From Pachypanchax playfairii (lineage: Eukaryota; Chordata; Actinopteri; Cyprinodontiformes; Aplocheilidae), in contig SSNP01000040.1 of assembly GCA_006937955.1 (NCBI GenBank), positions 434,001 through 498,000 of the forward strand: a stretch of DNA of 64,000 nucleotides. The letters run 5' to 3'. The notes beneath the pieces were generated by a model. The model was not told the origin of the DNA. It ran no database searches and worked only from the letters and a program-made list of their open reading frames with translations. Position numbers and translations under genes: made by a program. Shown one piece after another: positions 24,905 to 36,678 of the stretch. Positions within the stretch are counted from its first letter, which is position 1, and each line of letters begins with the position of its first letter.

Positions 24905-27537
24905 ATGACATCAGGTTTGTCTTGGTCTGACTCACCTTCACTCGCTTATTCTTGCATGTATCATATTCAGTGGAACTTCTGCTGCTTTTGTCAACAGAAT
25001 AACGATTTATTGTTGTTTTGTGGCTGCAGAGGATGAACATAGTCTCCTGGTCATCGTGGTGGATGTGAATCCGATCTGGTGGGGTCAGCAAGCCCAGCGT
25101 GAACCACAGGTGATCAATCAGTACATAAGCAGCTGGTAGTCACCGATGATTTCAATAAAAACATACAGGAATAGTAATTAACGCAAACATTTATTAGAAT
25201 CAGAAACAGTTACATGTCAGGATAAAATTTCTTAAAATTATGAAACGTGTACTGAGCAAAAGTTTTAGGCAGTGGAAAATAATCTAAATGAAATTAGTAT
25301 TTGTTGTGAGCAGCTGTTGACTTTAAAACAGCATCCGTTCTTCACGTGCACCCACTCTGTGAAAGAACTCAGTCACTACTTGGAGACATATCTACAAATC
25401 TGATGTTTCTTCATGTTATTATAATCAATGATGTTGAGGTCCAGTCTGCATTAAGGAAATACAGCAATATTTACATGTTTATCTCATCAGAACAGCTGGA
25501 GCCCAGAAAATTCCTGAGTAGCCAACAGTGTTTTGAAGAAAACTGATGTTCACAGCACATATTTATGTGATTTACATTTTTCTAATGGATACAAATAAAC
25601 AATTTCTACTTGTGAAATCATCTTATTATGCAGCATGTTGTCATAACTGTCTTTTCACAGTACTGTATATATAAATGAAGAAATTGCACATTTGAATACA
25701 CTGAGATATTTTGGATCAAGAGAACACTGAATAATTTCTGCTTGACTTTCTCTAAAATTTGCTCAAGTCCAAACAGTGAATTCTGTCTTTTCTTTGTTTA
25801 AGTTCACCTTGTCCAAATGTCTTGATGCCGTCATGGTGATGGGAAACGCTCACATGGCCATGACCAGAACCAACAAGCTCGCCGTCATCGCTAGCCACTG
25901 TCAGGACAGGTAACGTTACGGAACAGTTGTGAGTAGAAGAAGACAAATTTATTTAGCAAAGACAAACAACTGGTGACTCTCTCTTCCTCTCAGTCACTTC
26001 CTGTATCCAAGTAAGAGCTGGAAAGTTGGGAACGGCGGTGACGATGACGCAGCCTCCAGCAAGGATGGAAAATATGAATTCCTGGCTGTTGCCAACAACC
26101 TTATAGCTGAAGAGATTAAGAATATCATGTCAAAAAGTAGGTACAAACTTCAGATGTTTAAATGTTAAATTATGCAGAAGATATGTCTCTTCAGCTTCCT
26201 GGCATGTCTGAGAAGTGCTGAATTAAATATTTTAATGTTAATATTTACCGTCTGTGATGTTCTTACAGCTTTAGTGACGGGGAACTCGACTGACACGCTG
26301 CTAGCGGGATCCCTCGCCAAAGCTCTCTGCTGTATCCCTTCAAAAAAGACACTTTAATCTGTTTCATTATTTTTGTTCAGATCAGTTTAATAAAAGAAAA
26401 GAAGTCAGCACAAATTTTCCTTAAAGCTGTAAAATGTAGATATTAACCGGGTTTCCAAAGAGCTGGAAGGTAACGTTTCTTCAGAATCACATTAAATATG
26501 GTGTTTTTCTAATAGCACATTAAAACCTATGTTTTATTTCAGCTGGACAGGAGATGAAATCAAGAATACTGGTAAGCTGTTAACTTCTTCCACGGTTGTT
26601 TTTGTTGTGTTTGAGCTCACGTTGTGGATTCGCTGGATTGGACAGGTGATCAAAGCAGCGGAGGACTGCGCGCTGCAGTACATGAACTTCATGAATGTGA
26701 TTTTTGCAGCACAAAGACAGGTAAAGTCGCAGATCTCTTCCCTCTGACATAATGTCAGACTTTAATCTGCTTAATGTTGATTTAAATGTTTTTAAACAGA
26801 ACATCCTGATCGATGCCTGTGTGTTGGACTCAGACTCTGGACTTCTGCAGCAAGTACTTTGTTTTAACATCTTTAAAAGTGGTTGAAATGAAGGAGTTTC
26901 ATTTTAAAATCACAAACCATTTGTTTGTTTTACAGGCTTGTGATATAACTGGAGGTTTGTACCTGAAAATACCTCAAAAAGTAGCCCTGACACAGTATCT
27001 CCTGGTGAGAAAGGATCACAGTTCAACACATTTCCAAGTATGGTGGTTGTTATTTAAATCTAAAGAAAGCTTTTATTTTATTTCTTTTACAAAAAAACCA
27101 GTGGGTGTTCCTGCCTGACTCGGAGCAGCGTGCCCAGCTGGTGCTGCCGCCGCCGGCGCATGTTGACTACAGAGCGGCTTGTTTCTGCCACCGTAACCTC
27201 ATTGAAATCGGTTATGTGTGCTCAGTTTGTTTATCAAGTGAGTCCAGAGACACGGTTTTAGTGTTCATGTGAGGAGCAGCTGGTTTTACTTGTTCAGGTG
27301 ACATTTGTTTTCTTGTCTTTGCTTCAAGTATTCTGCAACTTCAGCCCCATTTGCACAACATGCGAGTGAGTTTGCTTGTTTTTATTACATATTAAAAGAA
27401 AATCAGTTTGATTTGTACAGTAACTTGAATAAATGATGTTAATAACATAGAATCTTTTTGTTTTCAGGACTGCTTTCAAAATCCAACTTCCACAGATGGT
27501 TAAACCCAGGAAGAAGAAGCTGAAGCTGCCGGCGTGA
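24905..27537 (+). CDS. gtf2h3: TFIIH subunit 3 (GTF2H3, p34/Tfb4), 13 exons, 300 aa
   Basis: Core subunit of TFIIH, acting in transcription initiation and nucleotide excision repair; its von Willebrand-type domain pairs with p44. Exons: 24905-24914, 25030-25109, 25803-25909, 25994-26136, 26269-26331, 26440-26469, 26543-26571, 26646-26720, 26800-26853, 26936-27004, 27102-27237, 27329-27365, 27468-27537; frame closes at TGA. The first exon codes only three residues plus one base. Landmarks are LLVIVVDVNPIWWG near the N-terminus, TLLAGSLAKALC, DCALQYMNFMNVIFAAQ and [21 protein letters not shown]. A cysteine-rich zinc module follows (C247, C249, C260, C263, C268, C274, C277) and a basic tail ends KKKLKLPA. 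Length is close to the human protein (308 aa). Converges with psmd9. Confidence 0.97.
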
Positions 27538-28123
27538 AATCTTTCCTTCAAATCTGAATTCAGTTTCCTTTTTGTGACACTTAAAAAAACATTTTTTTTT
27601 GGATAAGAACCAGCAGCAGCGTGTTGTTGACTAACAGTGACTGATTTGACATGAACAGCCTGACTGGTGTTTCTTCTCTTGAAGAGTTCAAGGTTTTGAT
27701 AAAAAGAAAATATTTTATACATCAAACACATTTAAGAACATTGTCTTTGTATTTGTTCACAAGTCAGAGTTTCTCTGCTTGCGTGGATAAAAGTCCATGT
27801 GAGTTGAGCTGTTTCAGTGATTTTTACATAAAAACATCCAAAAATCTCTAAATATTGTTAATTATTTTTCACATTTATTACTAAGAACTTCAGTTTTCTT
27901 TAATGCTCATCTCTCCATCACTCACTCAGCTGTTTATGTCCTACCACATGTTAGATAACAGATACTTCCTTCTTACTGATGTGATTATTTGATCCAGTCT
28001 GACTCGGGTCAGACTTCAGCTGTCAGTAAAAAGTACTCGTGCAAAATGAGCTCAAGCTTTTTCACACTGACACTGAGGGTCACTGAATCAGTCAGTTTTA
28101 TTTATGTATTTGGGACCGAAAAT

Positions 28124-28129
28124 AATAAA
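28124..28129 (+). terminator. Candidate polyadenylation signal of gtf2h3
   Basis: AATAAA about 590 bp downstream of the stop; no closer canonical hexamer was seen. Confidence 0.4.
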
Positions 28130-28176
28130 TTGTCTTGTTAGAATTTAAAACTTGAAACTTCAACACAGTAAGTTAT

Positions 28177-28184
<8 letters not shown>

Positions 28185-28214
<30 letters not shown>

Positions 28215-28225
28215 TATATATATAT
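28185..28225. repeat. (TA)n microsatellite
   Basis: TA run with one GA interruption, in the convergent gap between gtf2h3 and psmd9. Apart from this and a small reverse-transcriptase remnant, nothing was recognised in 27540-29250. Confidence 0.9.
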
Positions 28226-28734
28226 CAGGATATTTATGGACAGCTAGTGGTCAGTATCTTCAGTGGAATGATGGAAATGTCTGAATTCAGATCATTTCTA
28301 GTCATGATTCAAACATTATATACAAAAAACTACAATTACAATTAAAGTACTGGAACACTTTAACAAACTAATAAGGATAATAGTAGCATTCATCAAATAG
28401 ATTCAAATTATAACAGCAAACCACATGAAAGTAGGTTAAGACAGCAGTTCATACACATCTGGATGAGCTGCAGCTAACAGATGATGTCGGCTGGAGCAGC
28501 TCGTGCAGCCATGATGTATGTATGGTTTAAATAATTTACAGCAGTAATGAACTTGGATCAGTGAGAAAAGCTGTAAAAATATCTTTATATAATTGTTATT
28601 ATAAATATTGTGTATAGTAGTTTGTTACCTTTTGCATATGAACATCAACGTTGGTGCTGTGAGCTTGTGTGATTCAGTCTAATGACACTAAAGTAAAATG
28701 GGTCCCTGAACCTGGTGGTGTGTGAGAAAACAAC

Positions 28735-28766
28735 TGGTCCCAAACCAAAGCCTTGTGGAACACCCA
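28735..28766 (-). mobile_element. Tiny non-LTR reverse-transcriptase remnant
   Basis: On the minus strand GGTGTTCCACAAGGC and what follows reads GVPQGFGLGP, resembling the conserved GVPQGS-LGP block of LINE reverse transcriptases. Flanks are degenerate. Confidence 0.4.
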
Positions 28767-29250
28767 AATTAAACCCTGGAAGGTGTGAATAATGCATCAC
28801 GGACCCGGATGAATTCCAATCAACTAAAGAAACTATTTTAATTTTGATCCCAGGGAAATGTTCTGATATGTAATAAGATCAGATTAATGGTGACAGACAT
28901 AAAAGCACACGTGCAGTCTGTGCACTCGGCAGATAACTGCTCTAAAACATCATGATACATTCAACATAATACTGACAGTACATGAGAATAAATCCGGTCA
29001 AGGATGCTCCATTCCCACGAGAAATTTACTGTCTATGATGACATCACTTGCAAATATTGACGTTTTTAAAACAATCACTTGTCTGATGTCTTTTATATTT
29101 TTCTCTATGATATAGAACAAAAACAAGCTTTAATTTAAAAATCATAAAAGCAAAAGTTCTCAGAGTTTGTTTCAGGTTTTTTTATCACCATAAATAACTC
29201 CCGAGATACTCCGAGATCAACAAATACTTGAGATTTATGCATGAATATCC

Positions 29251-29256
29251 TTTATT
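29251..29256 (-). terminator. Polyadenylation signal of psmd9
   Basis: AATAAA on the minus strand about 280 bp after the TAA. Confidence 0.6.
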
Positions 29257-29534
29257 CAATCAAAAATAATCAAACAAACTGCAGTGAAAAAAAATCAATC
29301 AGAGTCAACAGCTCTGAACAGCTGTGTTCATGCAGCTGTCAGTCGGTGGCTTCAGCACGATCTGAAGCCACTGCCATTCTTCAAACATCCCGTTTGGAGG
29401 AAATACTCAACATTTCCACGCAGACAAATCAAAACATCCCAGCAATCCAGCAGTAAGTACAAAGTCAGTGTAAAACCACTCAGGAAGTTTAAGTTTAGAT
29501 TCCCAGATTTAAATCCATCCGAGGGTTACAGGGA

Positions 29535-31428
29535 TTATCGCTGGACTGGAACAATGTTGCATCTGTGGGGGACACAAAGAATCAGATTGTGACTTAAATC
29601 AGCATCAACAAACAATCTAACTTGAGAGATGTGACTGTGTCTCTGATGCTCTCACCCCAGCAGCCCTCTGCCCGACCATCGCTGTGGCGTCAGGCTCACC
29701 TGAACTTTCTGACCAGCTCTGATCGCAGTGACACGTAACGGTTTCTGAAAAAGAAAAACGACACTCTGCAGCCGATACACAGCAACCTGCATGTGTTTCA
29801 TTTGAAACCTTGTCAAATTAAACTGAACTTACCCCTTCACTATGTTGCACCACAGAAGCAATGTTCTGGAGGTTCTGAAAGTTCTCAGTGTTTATAGAAC
29901 CAAACTCGATGATTTCGTCCCCTATTCTGAGCCCCTTCCAAAGCAAAATAATATTTATTATTCTTCAAGGAAATAAAACTTTAAGAATAAACAGTCGTGA
30001 TCATTTATTTTAAAGATTACAAACTTACAGCTCCAGAGGCAGGCGACCCTTCGGTCACAGCGTCCACTCGTGCAAACGGAGGAGGGAGAGTGACCTCCTG
30101 CTCCATCGCCTCCTCCTGGGCTTCTGCCTCATCCTGCTCCCGTTTGGCTTTCTCCCGAGCGTGCAGCTTATGCAGAGCTTCCTCGATCTCTGCCATGATG
30201 GCCTTGTGATCATTCTGCAGGCCTGAAATACACAATGATTCATCTACAGAGCCCAGATAATCACACCACTTGATCTTTAAACAGAACAATAATTTAAACC
30301 TCATTAATAATCTAAACAGAGGTCAATATTGGATGAAGGTGACACAAGTTAACATATTCAACAACTGAATGTTAGTTGTGATGAAACCAGAAAAAGGTGG
30401 ATGTTTCCTTCAGGTTGGCAGTGAGTCTTTGCCACGAGTGAGAGTTTTAAGTAGTGGGGCTTCGTCCTCAGTGATGAGGAGCTGCTTCAGTCTGTCGTAA
30501 TGAAAAAGGAACTGAGCTGGAAGGCAAAGCTCTTGATTTACTGGTCGGTCTACATTTGGATCCTCACCTGGTCATGAGATCTGGATCCTCACCGAAAGAA
30601 CAAGATCCCTGATATAAGCAAATTAAATTAGATTTCTCTGTATGGTGTCTGGATTCAGCCTCAGAAATAAGGTGAGGAGCTTGAAGTAGAGCTGCTGCTC
30701 CTCCACATAGAAAGGAGACAGCTGAGGTGGTTTGGACATCTGGTTAGGACGCCTCCTGGTCACCTCCTCATAGAGGTTTTTCAGGCATGTCCCACTGGAA
30801 GGAGACACTCCGGGCAGACCCAGCACTCACTGGAGGGACTATATATCCTCTCTGGCCTGAGAACATCTGGTGATCCTCCTGGAGGAGCTGGAAAGTATCA
30901 CTGGGTTGAGGGAAGCCTGGGCCTCTCTCCTGAACCTGTTGCCCCACAATCCGACTAACCGACAGAAGATGGACATCAAAGGTTCGAGGACAATGTGATT
31001 AATAGCTTATATTTCATATTGACCATTTAAGAAGTGATTAGTTGGCAGAAACAAGTTAAGAACTTTAACAAATGCAGCTGTTTATTTTACATATCTTTAC
31101 TCTCGGAAAAAACATTCAAAAACATAATACTGCTTACATGAAATATTGTGTCTCGCTGTTCTGATCTGGTACAAGTTAATATCAGCTCGGGGGTAACCCT
31201 CAGCATCAACCAGCGGGCCTTCAACTCCGACCCCTTGCTGTAAACAACAGAACCATGTTGTTCATCACGCAGCTAAACAACGTAACTTTGTTCTGCGTGA
31301 GCCCAACTTACGTCCTCCAGAACGTCGTAATAAGCTTTTATTTGTTCTTCTATTTCATCTTTCTTCTTAATTAGATTTTTAACATCGTCCATCGTTATTT
31401 CAGGGCTGTTTTCTCCTGTTGTCTTCAT
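29535..31428 (-). CDS. psmd9: 26S proteasome assembly chaperone PSMD9 (p27/Nas2), 6 exons, 209 aa
   Basis: Chaperone of 19S base assembly that binds the tail of an ATPase subunit through a PDZ domain (family knowledge). Exons: 31428-31312, 31237-31138, 30222-30029, 29934-29833, 29744-29656, 29562-29535; in frame to TAA. The N-terminal helical region (MDDVKNLIKKKDEIEEQIKA) is followed by LVDAEGYPRADINLYQIRTA, the hallmark of the family, then a charged helix (LHKLHAREKAKREQ). The PDZ part includes GSPASGAGLRIGDEIIEFGS and IASVVQHSEG and ends CNIVPVQR. Human PSMD9 is 223 aa. Intron 2 carries a LINE fragment. The last exon codes only nine residues. Its 5' end has an ETS-like CTTCCGG and a CTCF-like site. 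Confidence 0.96.
30495..30975 (+). mobile_element. 3'-terminal fragment of a non-LTR retrotransposon in psmd9 intron 2
   Basis: Runs from GAACTGAGCTGGAAGGCAAA to CCGACAGAAGATGGACATCA. It is the degenerate 3' end of a very common teleost LINE-type repeat. The plus strand still reads LRWFGHLVR, FQACPTGRR and similar blocks, with stops and frameshifts. It is inserted in the sense opposite to psmd9. A short tail of the same family is seen at 60646-60690. Confidence 0.7.
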
Positions 31429-31496
31429 CGCTGATGAGCTTCTGCTGAGTTGCTCCGTTTGTCCGACAACAGCACTTCCGGTGTTTTAGTTCCGTT

Positions 31497-31513
31497 ACAG
31501 CGCCCCCAAGTGG
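31497..31513 (-). promoter_or_regulatory. CTCF-like motif at the psmd9 promoter
   Basis: The minus strand reads CCACTTGGGGGCGCTGT, one mismatch from CCASYAGRKGGCRSY. It lies about 70 bp upstream of the psmd9 ATG. The remaining intergenic DNA to 32520 is AT-rich with no recognisable gene. Confidence 0.4.
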
Positions 31514-32520
31514 CCAAATCCCAATTGTTTCACAGCAGTCATCTAATAAACATCACATTATTTGTTATATATTTACTAATATGTTTATTTATACAAATAT
31601 ATTTATATACTATTTACTGACCCCTGCAACCAACACTGGAGAGAAAAAAGATGATGCACTTTAGTTTGAACCCAACAAGAAAAGAAAATGTATTTAATTT
31701 GTGGTTTACTCTTTTAATATTTTTTGTGTTCCACTTAAAATACTAAAACTTCACATGACAAATACAGAAATGTCCAGCCTCTTAAAACTGTATTTAACTT
31801 GTTAAAACCAATGTTGTATAAAGATGTTTCCTGTTTTACATGTTCAATCATGAGTTAATTTTATATATTTTTAACAGTTGGGTACTTTTTTCTCATGACC
31901 TGATTCTTTTGCGATATTAAGGAACTTCGTTAAAGCATCGAAAGTCGAAATTATGTCAAACTTGAGTTAAAAACTGACCAAATCTATAAAAATAAAATTT
32001 TACAATAGTTAAAAGACCAAAAGGTTGCATTAAGAAACATAAATATCCAAATAAAAGCAACACACCTCTTTTTAAAGTCAGCTTTAATATATTATTAGAT
32101 ACAATTAGTGAATAAAACATATAACTCTTTTAATGTCTTCATACATTTTTTAAACAGTTGTGAAGTCTTCAACTCTTTCAAAGATGGAATGTGTCACAAA
32201 GTTCATCACACTAACATTTAAGGCAAAACATTTTTAAGAAACACTTTTTATGAAACACCCCCCGGAACATGTAGTGGTTGAGAACTGCCACTTTATATTT
32301 TTCCATATATTTCTTCATATCAAAGCAGTCATCATATAGGCACAGTGGTTTGTATACTAAATAGAAAAAGAATGATATGTAAACCCTGTAAGTGTTTGGT
32401 GAAATCACCAGGTGTTTTACTCCCTGAGTGCTTAATGTTCTGTTTAATCACATTTGTTACTAAACTGGAATGTGTTTTATTAGCTTCATCCTGAAATACT
32501 ACAAGTAAAAACTATTTTTA

Positions 32521-32526
32521 TTTATT
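32521..32526 (-). terminator. Polyadenylation signal of the rabgef1-like gene
   Basis: AATAAA on the minus strand 187 bp past the stop codon. Confidence 0.6.
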
Positions 32527-32712
32527 AAAACACTTCAGACAAGTTGTCAATATATTCCTTTAGGCAGTTTCCTTCCTTCATCTTGTTTATAAATTTCTCT
32601 CCTTTGGGGTGAAAACTTGTGCAAAAAGATCACATCTTATTTCTTACTGCAGCTTGTATGTGTTAGTGCTGATGATCAGGTACCACAGATGGAGGTTCTG
32701 GTAACCGAGGTA

Positions 32713-34754
32713 TCAGTTTGTGTCTTTTGGACCAACATCATTAGACACTGTCACTGACTGCTCTGTATCTTCTTGAGCTGGTGATGAAGTTAACTGTAAC
32801 ACTTCGGCTTGTGCAGTTATCTCATTCTGTACCTTAGTGAATTGGGTTGTTGCCTCATCCAGTTGTGTGTGAACTGCTTTGACCCACTTCTGTAACTCCT
32901 CACTGAGCGTATCTACTCCCTGGTGCAGCTTATCCTGCCTGCCTTGTAGTTCCCCTAACAGGAGCTGCGTTTCGCACACAACCTGATGCCTCTTAGTTAT
33001 TGCAGCCGGAGCACGCTGACCGCGCATGTAGCCCTCGAACTCTTCAGGACTGATGCTGAGTGCCGGTCCATCCAGCTTTTCAATGAACGCTACTGCACAC
33101 GACTAGAACAGAGGACAGAGAAATCAGCAGATGTACAAAACTGTGATGCTCAATATAAGTGCAACTTTGAACTTACTAAGTTTGTAAAGTAGTAGCCACT
33201 CTCTCCCGCCATGAGCGTGTGTGGGAGTCCGAAACGAATCATGTACTGCATGTTTGAGTGGAGGCGAGGCGGGTTGGCCTTTAGAACCACATAAACCAGA
33301 CTGGACAGGAAGTCATCTGCATTAGCTGGCTCATTGTTGAAGGCGGAGAGGGCTTCAAAGATGTGCTGGCTGCATTTGGACACACATGAGATCTTATCCT
33401 GCGGCGCCCGTTTGGCATCCATTTCTATTATGGCTGGATGACAGACAGAGATGACGTTTCAGACCATTTTTAAACATTTCTAATACGATTTTTGTTTAAA
33501 ACAAAGACTACAAACAGAAAGAAACAACACTGTCCACTGCCTGACGTTACTTCTACCATCGATCTTTATATAAATCTCCATGAGTGATTGATGAAGTGGA
33601 GAATCACCTGTTATAGCAGGCATAAAGGGGTCGCCTGTGACGGAAACGTTTTCATGTGGGAAAGGTAAACTCAGCATGTTCGGCGTGACCCAGTTTAAAG
33701 AGCTGAAAGAAGAACAGCGAGGACAGATGAGACTTGAGATCGGAATTTCAGATCAACAGTGAGTGTGAAAGTTAAAAAAATTGACCGTATCCGTCGCTGA
33801 AGAGCGAGGTCCTTGAGTTCATCATCACAGCTGTCATGGCAGAAAACCCACTTGTGCAGCCGTGTCATTATCAGCTTCTCGACGTGCTCCATTATCTGAG
33901 TGACCTGATCCTCTGGAAAACCTGAAAACAAAAAGAAACAAATCAAACATCCTGTCTTGTGTCTTTAGAACGAGCGTTGAACTGATCTGCTCTCACTTCG
34001 AAAACATTCAGCAAAAGACTGGTAGAAATCCTGCACGAGGTCTGACTGTTTCTGCACCGGCAGATCCTGCAGAGACAGAATCAAACTGTGATTTTACAAA
34101 AAAAAAACAACCTGAGGTGTAAACTTTAAAGCAGATCATTACATGGTAAGCCTCCATTGTGTTGAGGAAAGCAGTACAGCGGGACTGCAAACGCTGGGAA
34201 GCTGGACTCCGCAGTATCTTTAGGAAGCCAGTGAAATCTCCAGGCTCAAGACTCTGATAGGCCTTTAACATGTTTTTGTGGCTTTCTGAAGACTCTAAAA
34301 GGTAAACAAGGGGTGCTGATTAAGATTAACTAATGTCAAGTACTTTTTTTTGTTGTCGGCAAAAGTCGACTCACAGTGTACCTACCTTGAGGTTTTGGAG
34401 GTGATGAGCTGCCCCAGAACAGCCTCCTCACAGTGTTATATCGACTACCTTTCTCAATGTTCTTCTTCTCCTCAAATTTGGAGAATGTCGGCGGCATCCC
34501 ATCATTACTGGGTCTGAAAGGAGCCGAGGTAAATGGCCCAAATAAAAAACTTTTTTTGATAAATGCCATGTTAAACACAGCGTCACTGAGGTTTACCTGG
34601 TGTCTTGTTTCGATGTTCCAGCTGGACGGGATTTTTCCCTCCAGCACTTGGAGCAGAAGCCTTTCCACGCAGGGTTTCCATAATATCCACAGCCGTTTTT
34701 ACAGAGCAGCTCCTCTTGAGACACTCGGATTCCTCTGTGTTTGTCCGTCCACAT
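32713..34754 (-). CDS. rabgef1l: Rab5 GDP/GTP exchange factor (Rabex-5/RABGEF1 paralogue), 8 exons, 461 aa
   Basis: VPS9-domain activator of Rab5 on early endosomes. Exons: 34754-34597, 34513-34386, 34294-34143, 34066-33997, 33921-33786, 33702-33608, 33433-33177, 33102-32713; frame closes at TGA. An A20-type zinc finger lies at 18-37 (C18, C22, C34, C37 in CKNGCGYYGNPAWKGFCSKC). A TFSKFEEKK segment and a helical bundle follow (QDFYQSFAECF). The VPS9 core runs about 210-350, including WVTPNML, IIEMDAKRAPQDK and GYYFTNL. A coiled coil (LLGELQGRQDKLHQGVDTL) and a short acidic tail end the protein. Human RABGEF1 has 491 aa. The MIU helix that normally follows the zinc finger is missing. The conserved DDFLP block reads DDFLS. 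The donor after exon 5 is weak (GTCAAT). The l-suffix symbol is inferred; it may be the only rabgef1. Confidence 0.92.
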
Positions 34755-36678
34755 TGTTGAGTATCCCGTCTTAATCTGTCAACTGCAAATGAGGTGTTAG
34801 AGTGTTTTCCATCAAAAAACACATTAGCAAATATTAATTTTGAAGCAAGATAAACACAGACTGCAGATTGAAAACTACAGGCTGATTTAAATCTAGGTGG
34901 AAAAACAATCCTGCAGTTTGAATGGGATCTAAATGTATCAGCAAGGTGAGTTTAATTTACCTCTCAGTGGCCTTAAATTAAGATTAGTGTTTTAGCTAAT
35001 TCAAATGAAACTTTTCAGATCCTTTTCTAATAACTGTAAACCCAATAGTCTGATGCTGCCTAAAAAACGTGGGTCAAAACAACCTGTAAAAATTAGTTTT
35101 TGATAAACTGAGACCGTTTTTATTCTTTCTATTCTGTCTCAGGGATTAATAATCTTACAGGAACGAAAGAAAGGGAACCAAAAGAAAGTCGATGCGATGT
35201 TAGCTGTTAGCTAATCGCTGTAAAATCACACCGGGAAAGTGATGCTGGGGGCCAAAACCGAGAGATAATTTAATCAATTGGTAATTAAATCGCTTTCATG
35301 CTCCTCACCTGTCAGCCAGAGAGCAGGTGAAATCATCCCAGGTGTCTGTAGCTTCTTGAGGGAGTTGATTCTTCAGTTTGCTGTCAGAAAGTCTTCATAA
35401 TGAGGTTACTGACAACAACAACCCTTAAGATCTCGGTTAATGTCAAGAAGACTGGACAAACTTTAAAAAGAGTAGAAAAATATACGACGTTAATAAAATG
35501 TCGTGGCATCAAACACGGCCAAAAGTTCACACGTGAAACCGGAAGAGAAATCCGGCTGCAAAGTTAGAGACATTTTCAAGCAGCGCCGACTTTTCAAAGT
35601 AAAACCATCACGCTAATTTTCTTTTCCACAGTCCTATATTTTCCCGACACAACCTGCTTCCAATTCCAATATAGTTTATATAATTTCCTGTCTAAAATTA
35701 ATATTATATGTGCATACACAAACCGGAAGTTGAGACACGGCGTTCCATATATTTCAGGGAACTTGATGGTGGCGAGTAGATCGTTGTCCTACAATTAAGC
35801 AAATATTGTTTTTTAATCTACAGTCTCAGTCATTTGATGAAGACACGTCGCACTAATTTTACTACACTTTAGTTCAAAACTATATTTTATTTGAATTTTT
35901 ATAAAAAAGAAGCTGTATACCGTTTCAGTTAATGTCATTATATGGTTTTACTGACCGTTAGTGTTGTTCTTCTAATCTTTATTGCATTTATTAAACTGGG
36001 TCTATTAAACAAGTTCTGTAAACATTTCCTGGGAAATAAACCCCCAAATTAAATAAATTAATTGTAAAAATACAACTTTCAGTCTATTAAAAATGTGTAT
36101 TTTCACAGGTTTTATTAAGCTTTTTGTTATTGCACTAGTATTCTAGTGACTAATAATGTTTTCTGTTTTATTGACAATACTTGGATTTTAAAAATTAATT
36201 TGAATTAAGGATAAGACCACAATTGAAAAAAAATTAATAACAAAAGAAACACAGAATGATAACAAATAAGAATTTAACAAGTTTTTACAAAGTTTTAACA
36301 TGTAACAATTACACACACGATAAACTGGATAAGATAAAAATAAATAAATCACTGATTCTTGAGGCTTTGAACAACATATATCCAACGGAGAAATTCCCCA
36401 ATTCTGTTGAAAATGAATGTAAACAACATTCAGGGTTAATCTCACAAGTGTTCTTTATACAAGTGTAAACTTTTCCCATGAGTTTCATTTCAATGTAATT
36501 ACTTTTTGGATAATATATTAGCCCTTTACTCACAATATGTGATGTCCTCAGCTCAGACAAGGGGTTATAATTTCAACTGGATACTTGACAGTGAAAAACA
36601 CTTTTAAAATCAATAAAGTACTCACAAATTAAATTATAGAGTGAGCTAAAAATTAGGTGAAGTTCAGTAAGTATGCAG
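34755..36678. other. 5' region of the rabgef1-like gene and AT-rich spacer
   Basis: Contains ETS-type CCGGAAG elements (35539 and near 35724) and an ACACGTGA E-box near 35530, plausible promoter parts for the leftward gene. A 5' UTR exon probably lies here but its ends could not be fixed. No other coding signal was seen before the relic at 36679. Confidence 0.45.

Noticed and set aside
34433..34774. 113-aa plus-strand frame
   Set aside because: Antisense to the A20-finger and FSKFEEKK exons of the rabgef1-like gene, where the minus-strand frame has clear domain matches.
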